Assembly (NCBI GenBank): GCA_015680685.1 | Contig: MNCI01026623.1 | Coordinates: forward strand, 198,662 to 240,896 | Direction: 5' to 3' | Length of the DNA: 42,235 nt | Origin: Gnetum montanum | Taxonomy: Eukaryota; Streptophyta; Gnetopsida; Gnetales; Gnetaceae | Shown: piece by piece, positions 22,470 through 33,465 of the stretch | How the letters are laid out: each line of letters begins with the position of its first letter | How positions within the stretch are numbered: the first letter of the stretch is position 1 | Notes under the pieces: generated by a model | What the model was told of the DNA's origin: nothing | Seen by the model: the letters and a program-made list of their open reading frames with translations, nothing else | Database searches by the model: none | Program-made: the position numbers and the translations under genes

Positions 22470-23330
22470 AAGTTAAGCCTATACAACTTAGTCATAGTAT
22501 CCGCCCCTCACTACAAGGATCTGGTTCACATGTTAACGGTAATCCCGATAGATGAAAAAATGCCGGTAGACGAGAAAATGATCCACTCAGTCATACTCCC
22601 CTCCGTACCCATGGAGTCCGTACCTCCACTAACTTTCAACAACAAAGCCCTTAAGGAAGATCCCAAAAGGGCCAAGTAACTATGGTTCCTCTCTTCATCA
22701 CAATTCAGGTCGGTTAGTACCAAATCCGAAGGGTACATGTTGATGATGGGACAGCCACAAACGTCATCTCTTTGCCTATGATAGAGAAACTAGGCTTGGT
22801 CGACTAGATCAAACCAATAGCAATGTCATGCCTACGGTCCTTCAATGGGACACGTGTCCTGGTAAAAGGCATAGTGCATGTAAACTTTGTAGCAGGGAAT
22901 GAGCTCCCCATAGATGCAACATTCGTCGCAGTCAAAGAAATGCCCGGGTTTAACCTAATCTTGGGAAGATCGTGGTTAGCACAACTCAGGGCAGTCTCAT
23001 CATCTATACACCAGGAAATCCACTTACCATACGATGGTAGAGAGGTGATAATCCATGGTGATGGGGTGGTAACGCAAGAAATTACTAACCTAAACATAGA
23101 GCAAGGTTCAGAGGTTACAACCTCTAAAGATGAACTGCCTATTCATGCATAAACCAATTATACCGAGAAGGGATTGGCCCAATAAAGTGACCCTCAGGTA
23201 GAAAATTTCTAGCTGGAGTTGCACTTTCAAGCGGAGGATGGTAACACAAGCGAAGGCCCTGGCAAAATGCCTCGACCTTACATCCCTGTCAACCCATAAA
23301 AGGTCAGGAGATAGCTACGTGTAGCATAGT
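22470..23330 (+). pseudogene. Element D aspartic protease (broken)
   Basis: Protease downstream of gag. 'LSLYNLVIVS' follows the gag stop. The active-site block VDDGTATNVIS lies near 22740-22775. 'GFNLILGRSWLAQLRAVSS' lies near 22945-23000, and 'EIHLPYDG' near 23017. At least one frameshift separates the N-terminal part from the 22823-23152 frame. The C-terminal basic tail near 23300-23328 contains stops. D-D-G again replaces D-[ST]-G. Confidence 0.75.
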
Positions 23331-23414
23331 AGCCTTGTGACCTCTCAACCAATCGCCATCCTTGCATATTCGCTTTCTACCTAGATCACTAGGGTGTCAT
23401 CTTTTCGGCATAAT

Positions 23415-23480
23415 ATGCAAATGGCCCGAAATGGCCTAAAACTAACAAACAGCCTGAAATGGCCTAAAACTACTATACTA
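23415..23480 (+). repeat. Two K-L repeat units after D protease
   Basis: 'cccgaaatggcctaaaact' and 'gcctgaaatggcctaaaact' occur in tandem and read 'ARNGLKL'. The EF minus-strand units after protease read 'ARNSLKL', so this block is orthologous. Confidence 0.7.
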
Positions 23481-23626
23481 GAGTAGGAAAAATTCAAATA
23501 ACACACATAATAACATGAAACCAGTTTCCTTTCTGGAGTCTTGCATTTCAGTCAAAAGTTTTTGCCTATTGGAAGTGTCTGTAAATTCTTCACAAAAAAA
23601 AGGAGGGGGAGTCCACCCTCATGCTC

Positions 23627-26271
23627 TCACAAGCTATCGCTATTCGCATTGCCTTTTTCGTTTATCTCAACCTCGTCCACTTGCACATCATCTCCTCCCA
23701 TATTACCCCCCACTGACACCTCATTCCTTCCCTCCACAAGCCTTACATCCTTGTTAAGAGCCTGTGCCCCAAAGCATAATGTAGTTAGTAGGGGCAACAA
23801 ATGTGATAAATGACAACTGTAGCAAAGCATCAAAGCAACTAACCTGAGGGGAGTTTGTGTCCATCACAAGAGGTATCTAGTCTAGACCAAGTCTGAGACG
23901 ATGCTCAATCTCCTCCATTAGGTTATTCATGCAAGGCATGTCATTAGGTTTAGCATTCGCAGTGGCAAATTTTTCCCTTTCCAAAGTTGTCCATATTAGA
24001 GGCCCTGGGGAAAGGGAGGGGGTGGCGGTCTCCCCTGTAGGAAGGGTCACCCCAAAATCTGGAGAATCCATGACCTACACCTGCTCTTTAAATTTGGCAT
24101 AAGCCTCAGAAGCACTGATAGACTTCACAAACACCTCATACAAGAATGCCTCCACAGCAGCGTCTTTATACAACCTTCGATGGTTTTCGTTTTCTTGCTT
24201 GTATGTATACTTGTGGTCTCTTTGGGCCTTCCCCCATTCGAAGATCTTGGCGCTGATGTCCTTCATATCTTGGTGCTTCTGGGCTAGTAGATTCATCTAC
24301 ATCTACTGTTCAACTATTTCCGGGGTGGATTCTACGTTCTGACAGACAATAGTCCAAAATCTGGCGTGATCGGCCATAGCCCTTTACGACTCCATAGGGT
24401 CGGAACTACGATTTATGAGGAAATCGATCCTTGACTTGAGGTTCTCCACCTTGGCAGCCAGTTCTGTCTCTCTCTGCTTGCTCCTATGGGCCCATTTCCA
24501 CAATTCCTCATTGGTACATCTACATTCCCATAAGGAGTGCGTCGAGTGCAAGACGCATTTGTAAGCCTTGTCAAATATGCGACAAGACACTTTAGTCATG
24601 TCGGACGAGAGTGTGGGCACTGCACCAATTTCCATAGGTCGAGCTGGGTTCCATTTGAGCCGAGAGGCTATAGAAAGTATAGCAATCATATCAACATAAC
24701 ATAAATCAATACGTTCAAGAGTTGTAGCATAGCAGCATAGGGGCTATCAACACTCCTACTCACCCACACGAGGATCCGCCTATTGAAGGTATTTGATCAT
24801 GTCATCAAAAAGCCCCTGAACAAACATAAACTTGTCAGGAATTTCAGCCCATGACTCCATCCTGGGTGGAGAAGGTCCTGATACATTAGCGATAGCACCT
24901 ATTACATAATTAAGCATGATAGCAATAGCCACAATTAAGCATGACAACAACATTCGAAGTGGACTATGGTAGGGTACATCCAAAGCCTAAACTCACCAGC
25001 ATTCGGCTAATGTCTTGCGTCATGCTGGTGCAAGACAATCATGGGAGGTTCTGTAGAAGGCCTAGCCAAGTCCGTAGGAACTCCTACCTCAAGTGTTGGA
25101 GCTTTTCCTTTCAGGAGGGTAGCAACTTTTTTATTTTTGGAAGACACCTCTTCATTGATAGGAAGAGGCTCCCTAATGACAAGAGTCCCTACCCCGAAGA
25201 CCAGAGCCCTAGTATTCCTAGCCGGGGCCCTCTCTTCCAAAGCTAGGACTCCTGTGTCTTTATTTGTCGCTCCCTATCTGAGGGATGACACTTCCTCGTC
25301 ACCTTCTTCTTCACCTTCTTCTTCTGCTATCCGCAAAGGGTATACACATAATAAATCAAAGATGATTAACTCAAAACTAATGCCATGCCACAAAGCACTA
25401 CTTAGCTAAGCATGGAATAGTTGACATTCTAAACACTCACCAATGGGGAGTTGCATTCGCTACAACTTGAACTGTAGTCGTCACTCCTCTTCATGAGGGC
25501 TTTCCCTAGTAGGGGAGGTCTCTTTCTCTGCAACTTCGTAGGCATGGCCTTAGCCATAAGATGATCATCCTAGGTCACGTTGCTGAGTATGGTAGGGGGA
25601 GTCTCCCCTACACTGTCCTAGCTGCAAGCGCTATGAACCGTTAGATCTTTAGTCGTTATAGAAAATGAATCCCCGACTATCTTCGGAGGACCCTGGGCTT
25701 GCATGGTCCGAACGACCTGTCGAATCCACAACTTGGGTATTTGGTCACGGTCCAACTCGGACTAGACCCCATCCTCCTGGACCACCAGGAACTCCGCGAA
25801 GTGTTTTAAACAGCCAATGTAGATGGCGTAATGTATTTTAGAATGGGACTCTGTTTGCTCACGGAGCCTCAAAATCTCACCCTGCAAGCCATTACACAGG
25901 AATTTGGCCCAGTTATAATGGGCCCCTTCCTCCATGACTTCCCACATTACCCAAGCCTACTCAAGCCCCAAGACCTTTCCTTGGGTGAGTAGTTGAGGGA
26001 ATGCACGAGCACGAAAGACTGGGTATATCCCCATGGAAAGACCATCCTTAAGATTTTTCATAGGGAAGCCTTTTCAATCCTTGGTGAGCCTACTTTCTCT
26101 TCAACACACATCGGTGCCATCAGTAGGAATGCTAAACAAATCTGTAAATAGCTAGTCATTGATGTCAATGACCACCTGCACAACTTGCACATATGTGAGA
26201 AAGTGACTCACTTGCCCAGAAAAGGAATTGACTAGGGAAAGCATCTTCACAGCAGGTGTAATGATGGAAAA
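23627..26271 (-). pseudogene. Reverse-oriented multi-exon gene in element D, C-terminal part
   Basis: It lies on the strand opposite to D gag, right after D protease. Exons on minus are about 26271-25441, 25326-24997, 24898-24764, 24667-23844 and 23761-23627. Introns are 25440-25327, 24996-24899, 24763-24668 and 23843-23762. Each starts GT (gtgagt or gttagt) and ends AG (gatag, aatag, tatag, cacag). Matches to the EF gene include 'MLSLVNSFSG', 'WEVMEEGAHYNWAKF', 'EIPDKFMFVQG', 'SRLKWNPARP', 'SLWECRCTNEELWK' and 'VEAFLYEVFVKSISASEAYAKF'. The last exon is acidic and stops at 23627. Single TAG stops and at least one phase mismatch break it. The HAD-like N-terminus is missing because EF inserted at 26272. 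No function is assigned. Confidence 0.75.
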
Positions 26272-27814
26272 TGTCGGTAGCTAGAAAATACCAAACAAAA
26301 TCCATGTACACAATTTTAACCACAGATCTGTGCTAGAGAAAACGAATCCACAGTGCCCTGAACAGTCTTGTCGATCAAACAAGGACTTACTTAATCAGTA
26401 AATCGATGAAGATTATAGGTGTTTTGTGGAACGATTTGATTCGATAAATCATGAAAGGAGGGGAAAAAATGTAGATAAATTGCAATAACGACAACGTTAA
26501 CACGATGAAGGAAATCGGATTTAAGAGAAATGCGTGATTTCAAGATCTGTACTTTGACCCAAAAAGATGAGTATTTTGTATACAAAGTTACAATGGGAAG
26601 ACTCTGATTATCTTGTGCGAAAATAGACACAAAATAATAAGAAAACTATTTAACAAGGAGTGCAGAATGGAGCTCGGTCTACCTTGTAAGCCAAAGATGG
26701 AGTGCAAGGAAGGTCAAGCTTGGATGTCTATCAACCAACTGTGTATGATCAATAGATCTTGCCAACCGCACCAGACGATCTCTTGATCTTTGATCTATCT
26801 TCTTTGCTTTGGGTAGTCTCTGCTCAAAACTGCCAAGGATCACTGATAGGAGAACTGTATTTTCGCCAAAAGGTATGATCGCTCCTGCTGCCAATGCTCA
26901 AAAAATGTCTCTTGTTTCTGCACAAAGATGATAACTGCCAAAAGTTGAAGATGCTAACTACTGCTCTCATTCCAAAAGTCCTCCTTTTCTTCACCAACTG
27001 AGTTATTTATAATTTTGACAACATGTAGAAAAGGCACGGCCTTGATGACACGTGTTGGAATTTCCGGATACCGTTGACCTGACGAACTGGCTATGTCGTG
27101 TTACGCTATCAATACTTTTGCCGAAGTTGCTTCATGATTACGCACAATATGCTTATCAGCGTATTGTGCGTATGGATAGCAAGTGCGTAACTACTTTAGT
27201 CGGCTTTACGCTGTATTACACTTGTTTACGCTGCATAGCGTGGCAGAGCGTAACAAAGCATGGAAATAGTGAGTCAAGCTGTTTTACGCTCATTTACGCA
27301 GCAAAGCATAAAAATGATCAACTTGACAATAAATTATGTTGATGTACGCTGCGTAGCGTAATGAGCGTAAGGTGATCAATCTGCAAAAAGAAAGGAGCCT
27401 AATCTGTCATGCTTCATTTGGACTTTCCCTTTGACCTTTTTGAAGCTCATTACACTGTCTTGCGTAATAGAGCATAAATCTAACCCTGGACAAAAGACTT
27501 AGAAAGATATGCAAGAAGTCACATATTACGCTGCATAGGCCTTAAGCTTCACCAAATCTGCCGAAGTAAGTTACCTTCTGATGTCATACTATGTTAAGTA
27601 GAATTACGTTAAGCGTCATTACGCGATGTTGCGTAATGTAGCATAAAGATAGAAAACATAGTAAAATTGAAATCTGTAAGGAACTTGGAGACTTGATGCC
27701 GGGCATCGTTTCGCCTTGCTTTGCCTTATTCTACCTTCTGGAAATCTATCACGAACTTTTGCCTGAATCGTGAATCTTCACCTGAGGTCGATTCACAATT
27801 TCTACAGTGTTTCA
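26272..27814 (-). repeat. Element EF 3' LTR (1.54 kb)
   Basis: On minus it begins TGAAACACTGTAGAAATTGT after the PPT and ends about CTAGCTACCGACA at 26272. TATA is at 27011-27004. The R-U5 block near 26400-26340 has 'aagtccttgtttgatcgac' and 'actgttcagggcactgtgg', matching D and G. U3 has many TTACGC/GCGTAA motifs, including 'tacgctgcgtagcgta' near 27345. D gene sequence resumes immediately after. Confidence 0.85.
27004..27011 (-). promoter_or_regulatory. TATA box of the EF LTR
   Basis: Minus-strand 'aattataaataactcag' lies about 804 bp from the LTR start, comparable with A and G. Confidence 0.6.
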
Positions 27815-27867
27815 ATGGACCCTCTTCGTTGATGGTTAGAGGGCTTGCCCGAAGGACATCGACAAAG
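27815..27867 (-). promoter_or_regulatory. PPT with inverted-repeat hairpin (element EF)
   Basis: On minus, 'ctttgtcgatg' (27867-27857) pairs with 'catcaacgaag' (27834-27824) around 22 nt. The purine tract 'gaagagggtccat' then meets the LTR TG at 27814. The substitution in the right arm relative to A and C (A to G) keeps a T-G pair. Confidence 0.75.
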
Positions 27868-28950
27868 AATACGAAACATCGAGCTGATGAAAGTACCAAC
27901 AACGTTTATCAATAGGTACTCAAGTTTCACCTTATGAACATAGAGGAGCAGAGATGAAGGAAATGGGAGATAGAATGGTATAGGAGGAAATAGGTTCGGG
28001 GAAGACACAAATGAGTGGGGATAGCTTCTTCATGCATAAGCACTCAGGCATTCTCCTATGATTGTGTTTGCATGGAGTTATGCCATCATTTTGTGTTAAA
28101 GGGGGGTTGCATAGATGAATTGTGTTGTGTCTGCATGGCCTGGGTGAGATGTGTTTCACCCATTTTGCTGACCCCGCTCTTGTTTTTCTTTTTGCATCCA
28201 CTAGGCGAGTTGTGTTACGCTAGTTTATGGACTTGATTGTAATGCGAATGCGGAAAGCATGTGCTACGTATGTACATTTTTCGCACAGGAAGTAGATGGG
28301 ATAGTTAAGGATAGTGATAAGGGCTAGGGGTAGGATTATGAGGAACACAAGGATGCACCCCCCGAGTGGACAGGCTAACTTAAGCAGCCATCTCAAAACG
28401 CTATCGGTATTACACCACTTAGATGAACGCACCTTCGAACGATGTCCTCGTAACAAGTAACTTGCAACCAAAGAAGAAAATAGAGGATATCATTGTCTGT
28501 GTGAATCGCAGGCAAGGTTGTTGAAACAAGTACTACTAAAGGCGAGATAAAGTGATCGGGCCATGAAGGAGGAACTGTAGCATGAGGCCCGAGTCTTCAC
28601 CCTTCATGCTCGACCCAGCATATCATCGCCAAAGAACATCAAACTCAGCGCACCTGACTGGTTATGTAAGGAACCAGCTAGATGAATCTGTGAAGCCAGA
28701 GCCTGATAGTGATGATGAGCGGAGATCCCAAAAGTTGTAATTGATGAGGACACCTTTGGGGCTTCGGACAGCGAAACTAACTTCTTAGAGGTACCACCGC
28801 TGAAGTAGATACAGTGACGGTATCTCCGAGGGGTTAGTAGTATGCCCTCCAGCACATCCGAGGGATTGACAGAATGCTGGTGAGGTAGTGACGCTGGGGC
28901 TGTCTTAGCATCCCACCCCATTTGTCTTGCAGCTACACAAAGATGGTTAT
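27868..28950 (-). other. Element EF noncoding 3' region
   Basis: The region between the K-L array and the PPT holds no recognised protein. One 105-codon minus frame (28921-28604) is open but has no known motif and no clear counterpart in A or C. Confidence 0.5.
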
Positions 28951-28959
28951 GCTGGCTTG

Positions 28960-29480
28960 ATTTGCATGATGGTAGTTTGTGAGTCCCATTTTTAAGTCCT
29001 GGTAGACTGTTGTTGCTGGTTTTAAGTCCCAGCAGACCATGGTCCCAGTTTAAAGTCTAGGCAGACCGAAAAATGCTAGTTTTACATTGTAGTGGATGGT
29101 GGCGAAGTTGATTTATGGTCTCAGCAGACCATGTTGTGGGTGTCAGTTTTGTGTCATGACCCAGGGACAAGTTTGTGCTGGTTTTACGTCTTAGCAGACG
29201 GCTACCTACCTGCGCCAGTTTTGTGTCACGGCGGACAGCCAGTGCCAGTTTAGTGTCATGGCGGACACATGCAGGAAATGCCAGTTTTTTATCTTGGCAG
29301 ACCTCTACAACATTGCCAGTTTTACGTCGTAGCGGATGGTTACAACTTGCTAGTTTTACGTCGTGGCGGACGATCAGTGCCAGTTTAGTGTCGTGGCAGA
29401 TGCATGAAGGGAGTGCTAGTTTTACGTCGTAGTGGACGGTTGTTGCCAATTTAGCATCATAGCGGATGATTATGACCATA
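28960..29480 (-). repeat. K-L peptide repeat array after pol (element EF)
   Basis: About 13 units of roughly 30-45 bp occur, with a plus-strand core like 'ccagtttagtgtcatggcgg'. On minus, 29479-29057 is open for 140 codons and reads repeated 'RHDTKLALxVRRDTKLA'-type peptide. It begins just past the integrase stop at 29506, as in C. Confidence 0.8.
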
Positions 29481-29505
29481 CCTGATGTTTACACTAGAGA
29501 TGCAG

Positions 29506-32500
29506 CTATATGTAGTACCGTTTCAGATATATGTGATTCACAGGATTTGGTAACTCGTTGCCGTCGATATCCGCTAGCTTGAATGCTCCGTTGCCATACA
29601 CATCAGTCACGAAGAAAGGGCCCTCCCAGTTTGCAGAGAATCTACTCACTGGTTCACGAACGGCCTTGAGAACTAAATATCCTTTTTTGGTTAGACACTG
29701 CTGGAGATTGTGACGATGCTTTTGCTTCTACTTGTCTTGATACTTTTTGATTGTATCAAGCGTCTGTATTCTCTTCTCTTCTACAGAATCCAAATCCATG
29801 ATCCGAGACTCGGTGTGTTGAGTCTCATTTATAATCGTGGAGAGGACCATTCTTAGAGAAGGAACTTGCAATTCAAGGGGCATCACTGCCTCAGATCCGT
29901 AGACTAGGCTATAGGGAGTACTATCTGTAGCTGTCCTACATGTAGTACAATATGCCCATAGCACATAGAGGATTTTTTCATGCCACCGTCTCTTGTTGCT
30001 GTTGAGCATTTTCTTGAGTAGATTGATGATGACCTTGTTTGTGGCTTCAGCTTGACCATTCGCTTGAAGGTAATAGGGCAAGGAAAAATATTTTTTAATG
30101 CCAAGGCTATCACAGAAGGATTTGGTTTCCATACTACTAAAATGTGGCCCATTATCGGTCACGATAGTCATCGGGAGACCAAATCTGGTTACAATGTTGT
30201 TTAAGATGAAATGGAAAATCTGTTGAGATGTGATTTTCCGTGGGGGAATAGCTTCTACCAACTTCATGAAGTACTCAGTAGCGGTAATTATGAAGCTATG
30301 ACCTGTGGAAGATTTCGGTGTGATGGGACCTATGGTGTCTAATCCCCATCATTGAAACGGCCATGTTATTTGAGTCGTATGTAACTCTGTAGGCGATATG
30401 TGTATAAGATTTGCACGACGCTGACACGTGTCGCATATTTTAACCTTTGTCAGACAATATTTTTCCATATAAGGCCAGTAATACCCTAAGCAATGGATTT
30501 TTGAAGCCATAGCCCATGGTGCTACGTGTCCTCCGCATAATCCCTCGTGGACCTTGCCAACTATACGTTGTGCTTGGTCCTTGTTAACGTAAGTAAGCAG
30601 CACACCATCAAAAGAGTGTCTATAAAGAGTACTATCTCCTATGATGAGGTACTACCTAGCTCACTTACAGATTGCATCTTTCTACAGGTGTGTTAATTCG
30701 TGCGGTGGCTCGCCATGCAAGAGGTAAGTCTTAATGCTATCGTACCACTCCGGTGTTCTATCCTTGAGCAGAGCAGATATTTTCACTGCCTGAATAATGG
30801 GATCTGTGCAATCTGTTATTAATGCAGAACAGGTGTTGAATAGGTATGAGGGCACGTTCAAAGCCAGTGTAGCCAGTGCATCAGCCAGTGTGTTATCAGT
30901 GTGTGGCACGTGTTGGGCATCGATGGTCGTGAATCGCCTCAGAAGGTCCTTAGCCATATCGTAGTAGGGCTATAAATGTATAGCCTTGTAGGCGTAGACT
31001 CCTGTGATCTGATTAATGATGAGCATCGAATCACCCCTAATTGCTAGGTGTCGAACATCGAGTTCACTGGTAGTTAGTAATCCCTTGAGGAGCCCCTCGT
31101 ACTCTGCCAAATTGTTCATATAGGGGAAGGTCAAGTGATAAGTGTGAAGATGCACATCCTTAGGTGATAGCATAATAACTGTAGCGGCACTGCTGCCTCT
31201 AACAGTTGAAGCTCTGTTGAAGTATAACGTTGCTTCGTGGCTTGTCAAGACAGGGCTTAAGCTATGTACGTGTTCGTCCAGAAATTCAAGCTCTATGGTT
31301 GCTTGACTATCAATAGGTGATGTTACTAGTTGGTCGACTATCGCTTGGCCTTTCGTAGAAGATTGGCCAATGTAATGCAAATCGAATTCTGCCGTGATAG
31401 CCTTCCAACGAGCTATTTTTCTAATTTCGTATAAGTTATGCGTAATGACCCTAAGAATATTATTTTTATAGATGATGTTGACTTGGCTACGGAAAAGATA
31501 ATGCCTACACTTCTTGAGCGTAAATACTAACGCTAAGTAGTTATGCTCTACTTCGTTGTACCTCGTTTCATATGCACATAGAGCATGACTCAAGTAGTAG
31601 ATGGGTACTTCCGACCCATCATCCCTCTTTTGACAGAGTAATGTAGCTAAGGCTACATCTAAAGTTGTGAGGTAGATATAAAATGCTTGATCCCTTTGTG
31701 GCGGGAAAACTGTTGGCAAGCGTTGAAGCTCTTGCTTCAAGCTGTCAAACGCATGCTGACAATCATCTGTCCAGTCCAAATTAACCTCTTTTTTTAGCAA
31801 ATGTTGCATAGGGTGTAACTTGTCGGTCAATCTCGAGATGAACCACCTGATAAACTGTAACCTCCCCTATAATCCGCGTAATTGCTTAAGACTTGTAGGG
31901 GGAGTCAGTTCAACAATGGCCTTGACTTTGTTAGGATCCATGCGTATGCCAGTTTCTGATACCACAAAACCTAGCATGCGTTCAGTTTTGACTTTGAACA
32001 CACACTTTTTTGGGTTGAGTCGGAGATTGTATTTAGAACATCTTGAGGACTAACTCCAGATCCTCTGAATGATCCTCCGACTTTATAGACTTAACAGCTA
32101 TATCATCGACATAATCATTCAGTCTCCCTAGGAGGTAATCGCTGAAGATGTACGTCATGGCTCGTTGATACATTGCTCCGGCATTTTTTAAGCCAAAAGG
32201 CATGATGGTGTAATAAAAGGTTCCCCAAGGCATCATGAATGTCATAGTTAGCTGGTGCTCTGGATTGATGCGTATTTGATTGTAGCCGGAGAAGCCATCC
32301 ATGAAGGAAAAAAGAGCATGTCCAGCGGTTGTATCCACCAATTGATTGATACTCGGCAATGGGAAGTTATCTTTGATTGTAGCTTTGTTCAAGTCCCGGA
32401 AGTCTATGTAAATGCATATTCCTTTGGTCTTTTTAGAAACCACTACAATGTTAGATACCTAATCTGAGTAATCAACCGCGCAAATAAAATCAACCTGGTA

Positions 32501-32983
32501 CAGTTTAGTGATTTCATCATGCACTGCTAGCACGACTTTTGGCTTGATCTTTCATGCTTTCTATCTAACGGCTTTGATATGTGGATCTAGGATTATGTTG
32601 TGTTGAATTAATCTTGGGTCTAGTCTAAGCATATCCTTGTATGACCATGCAAACACCGTAATATTATTCTGGAGAACCTGTTTTATGTCATCATGTGCCT
32701 TTTAGTCTAATAGAGAACTAACCTTGAGAGTTTTAGTCTCACCCCTATGCGTAACCACAGAGACCTCGTTGAGTGGATCTTCGGTTACATCTCCAGCTTC
32801 CAGATCTAGCGTGCGCATCAATTGCTCTGGCTAGTCTGGAGATATTTCTGATGTGGCTATGATTGCGTCACTAAGGGCTAGGTTAGTTTCTATTAGTGTG
32901 GGATCAAGCTGTCTAATGGTTTTACCGTGCAAGCTTGTTAAAACTAGTGGTGCAGATAAAATTTCGTCAATCTATCAATTATC
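29506..32983 (-). pseudogene. pol: Element EF pol: RT, RNase H, second RNase H, integrase (broken)
   Basis: The N-terminal linker from 32983 has 'LDLEAGDVTEDPLNEV' and 'VFAWSYKDMLRLD'. RT covers about 32560-31860, with 'IDFRDLNKATIKDNFPLPS', 'MPFGLKNAGAMYQ' and an intact YVDD near 32110. A frameshift lies near 32040. From 31830 to 29506 a single frame has few stops. RNase H covers about 31700-31350. The second RNase H covers about 31240-30850, with 'NNLAEYEGLL', 'GDSMLI' and 'TLADALATLA'; its first Asp is Asn in 'FNRAS'. Integrase has 'HEGLCGGH' and 'CDTCQ', then D in 'WGLDTIGP', D in 'TDNGPHFSS' and E in 'ANGQAEATNK'. A C-terminal 'NWEGPFFV' block precedes the stop. Confidence 0.88.
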
Positions 32984-33465
32984 CTACAAAATTGTCAAAT
33001 ACAAGAGTAATTAGAAAGATACTAAGTTTGATGCGATAAGTGTTTAAAAAATAACACTTAGTTTAGTGTATAGGACATGACGTGACGTTACTGAGCGTAA
33101 AGTTAGCTGGATTTTAAAATTCATGAACAGTCTGTAATTATTGAGACCTGATTACGAGGAGATAAGATACAGTAGTTTAGGGTCATTTTGGACCATAATG
33201 CGTGTGATATCTGACGTAATTAATGCCTTGATCCTCAAGTTCCAGCTCATACTAACACCAGTATTTGGGCAAGTCTTACCGAAATCAGGTATCAAGTTGG
33301 TTAAATTTTGCATATAAGTAAGCAGTTTTCATTTAGAATAGGCTGTTTGCCATCGCGAATTTAAATTCTTAGCTATTACAGAGGGAAAGGAGAAGGAGCA
33401 GAAGATTGGAGCGTGTCATTTGTAAAGGCGTAAAGGTGCGAAAGTGTGGTGTTAGAACCGTAACA
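32975..33465. promoter_or_regulatory. Spacer between EF pol and the reverse gene
   Basis: On minus, 'ttgacaattttgtag' ends at 32984, a splice acceptor-like AG 12 nt before shared pol sequence. A single K-L core ('aaaatgaccctaaactac' on minus) lies near 33195-33172, as in C. On plus, 'tgcatataagtaagc' at about 33309-33323 could be a TATA box for the reverse gene, about 150 bp before its first ATG. Nothing else was recognised. Confidence 0.45.

Larger units (their letters stand above)
17630..26271 (+). mobile_element. Element D: 5' half of a copy, with a reverse gene, interrupted by EF
   Basis: The order is 5' LTR, leader array, gag, protease, K-L repeats, then a reverse-oriented spliced gene on minus that is cut at 26272 by the end of the EF LTR. 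Pol and the 3' LTR of D should lie right of the window. CpG content and frame integrity are better than in B. The left end, inside C, is approximate. Confidence 0.8.

Noticed and set aside
26272-28000. Considered as the pol of D continuing on plus
   Set aside because: The interval is the minus-strand LTR and PPT of EF; no plus-strand RT or integrase motif is present.
28604-28921. 105-codon minus-strand frame in the EF 3' region, considered as an env-like or extra ORF
   Set aside because: It has no transmembrane segment, signal or known motif, and no convincing counterpart at the same place in A or C.
29175-29432. 85-codon plus-strand frame over the EF K-L array
   Set aside because: It is the complement of the in-frame repeat on minus; the sense reading with KLAL repeats is shared with C and is preferred.
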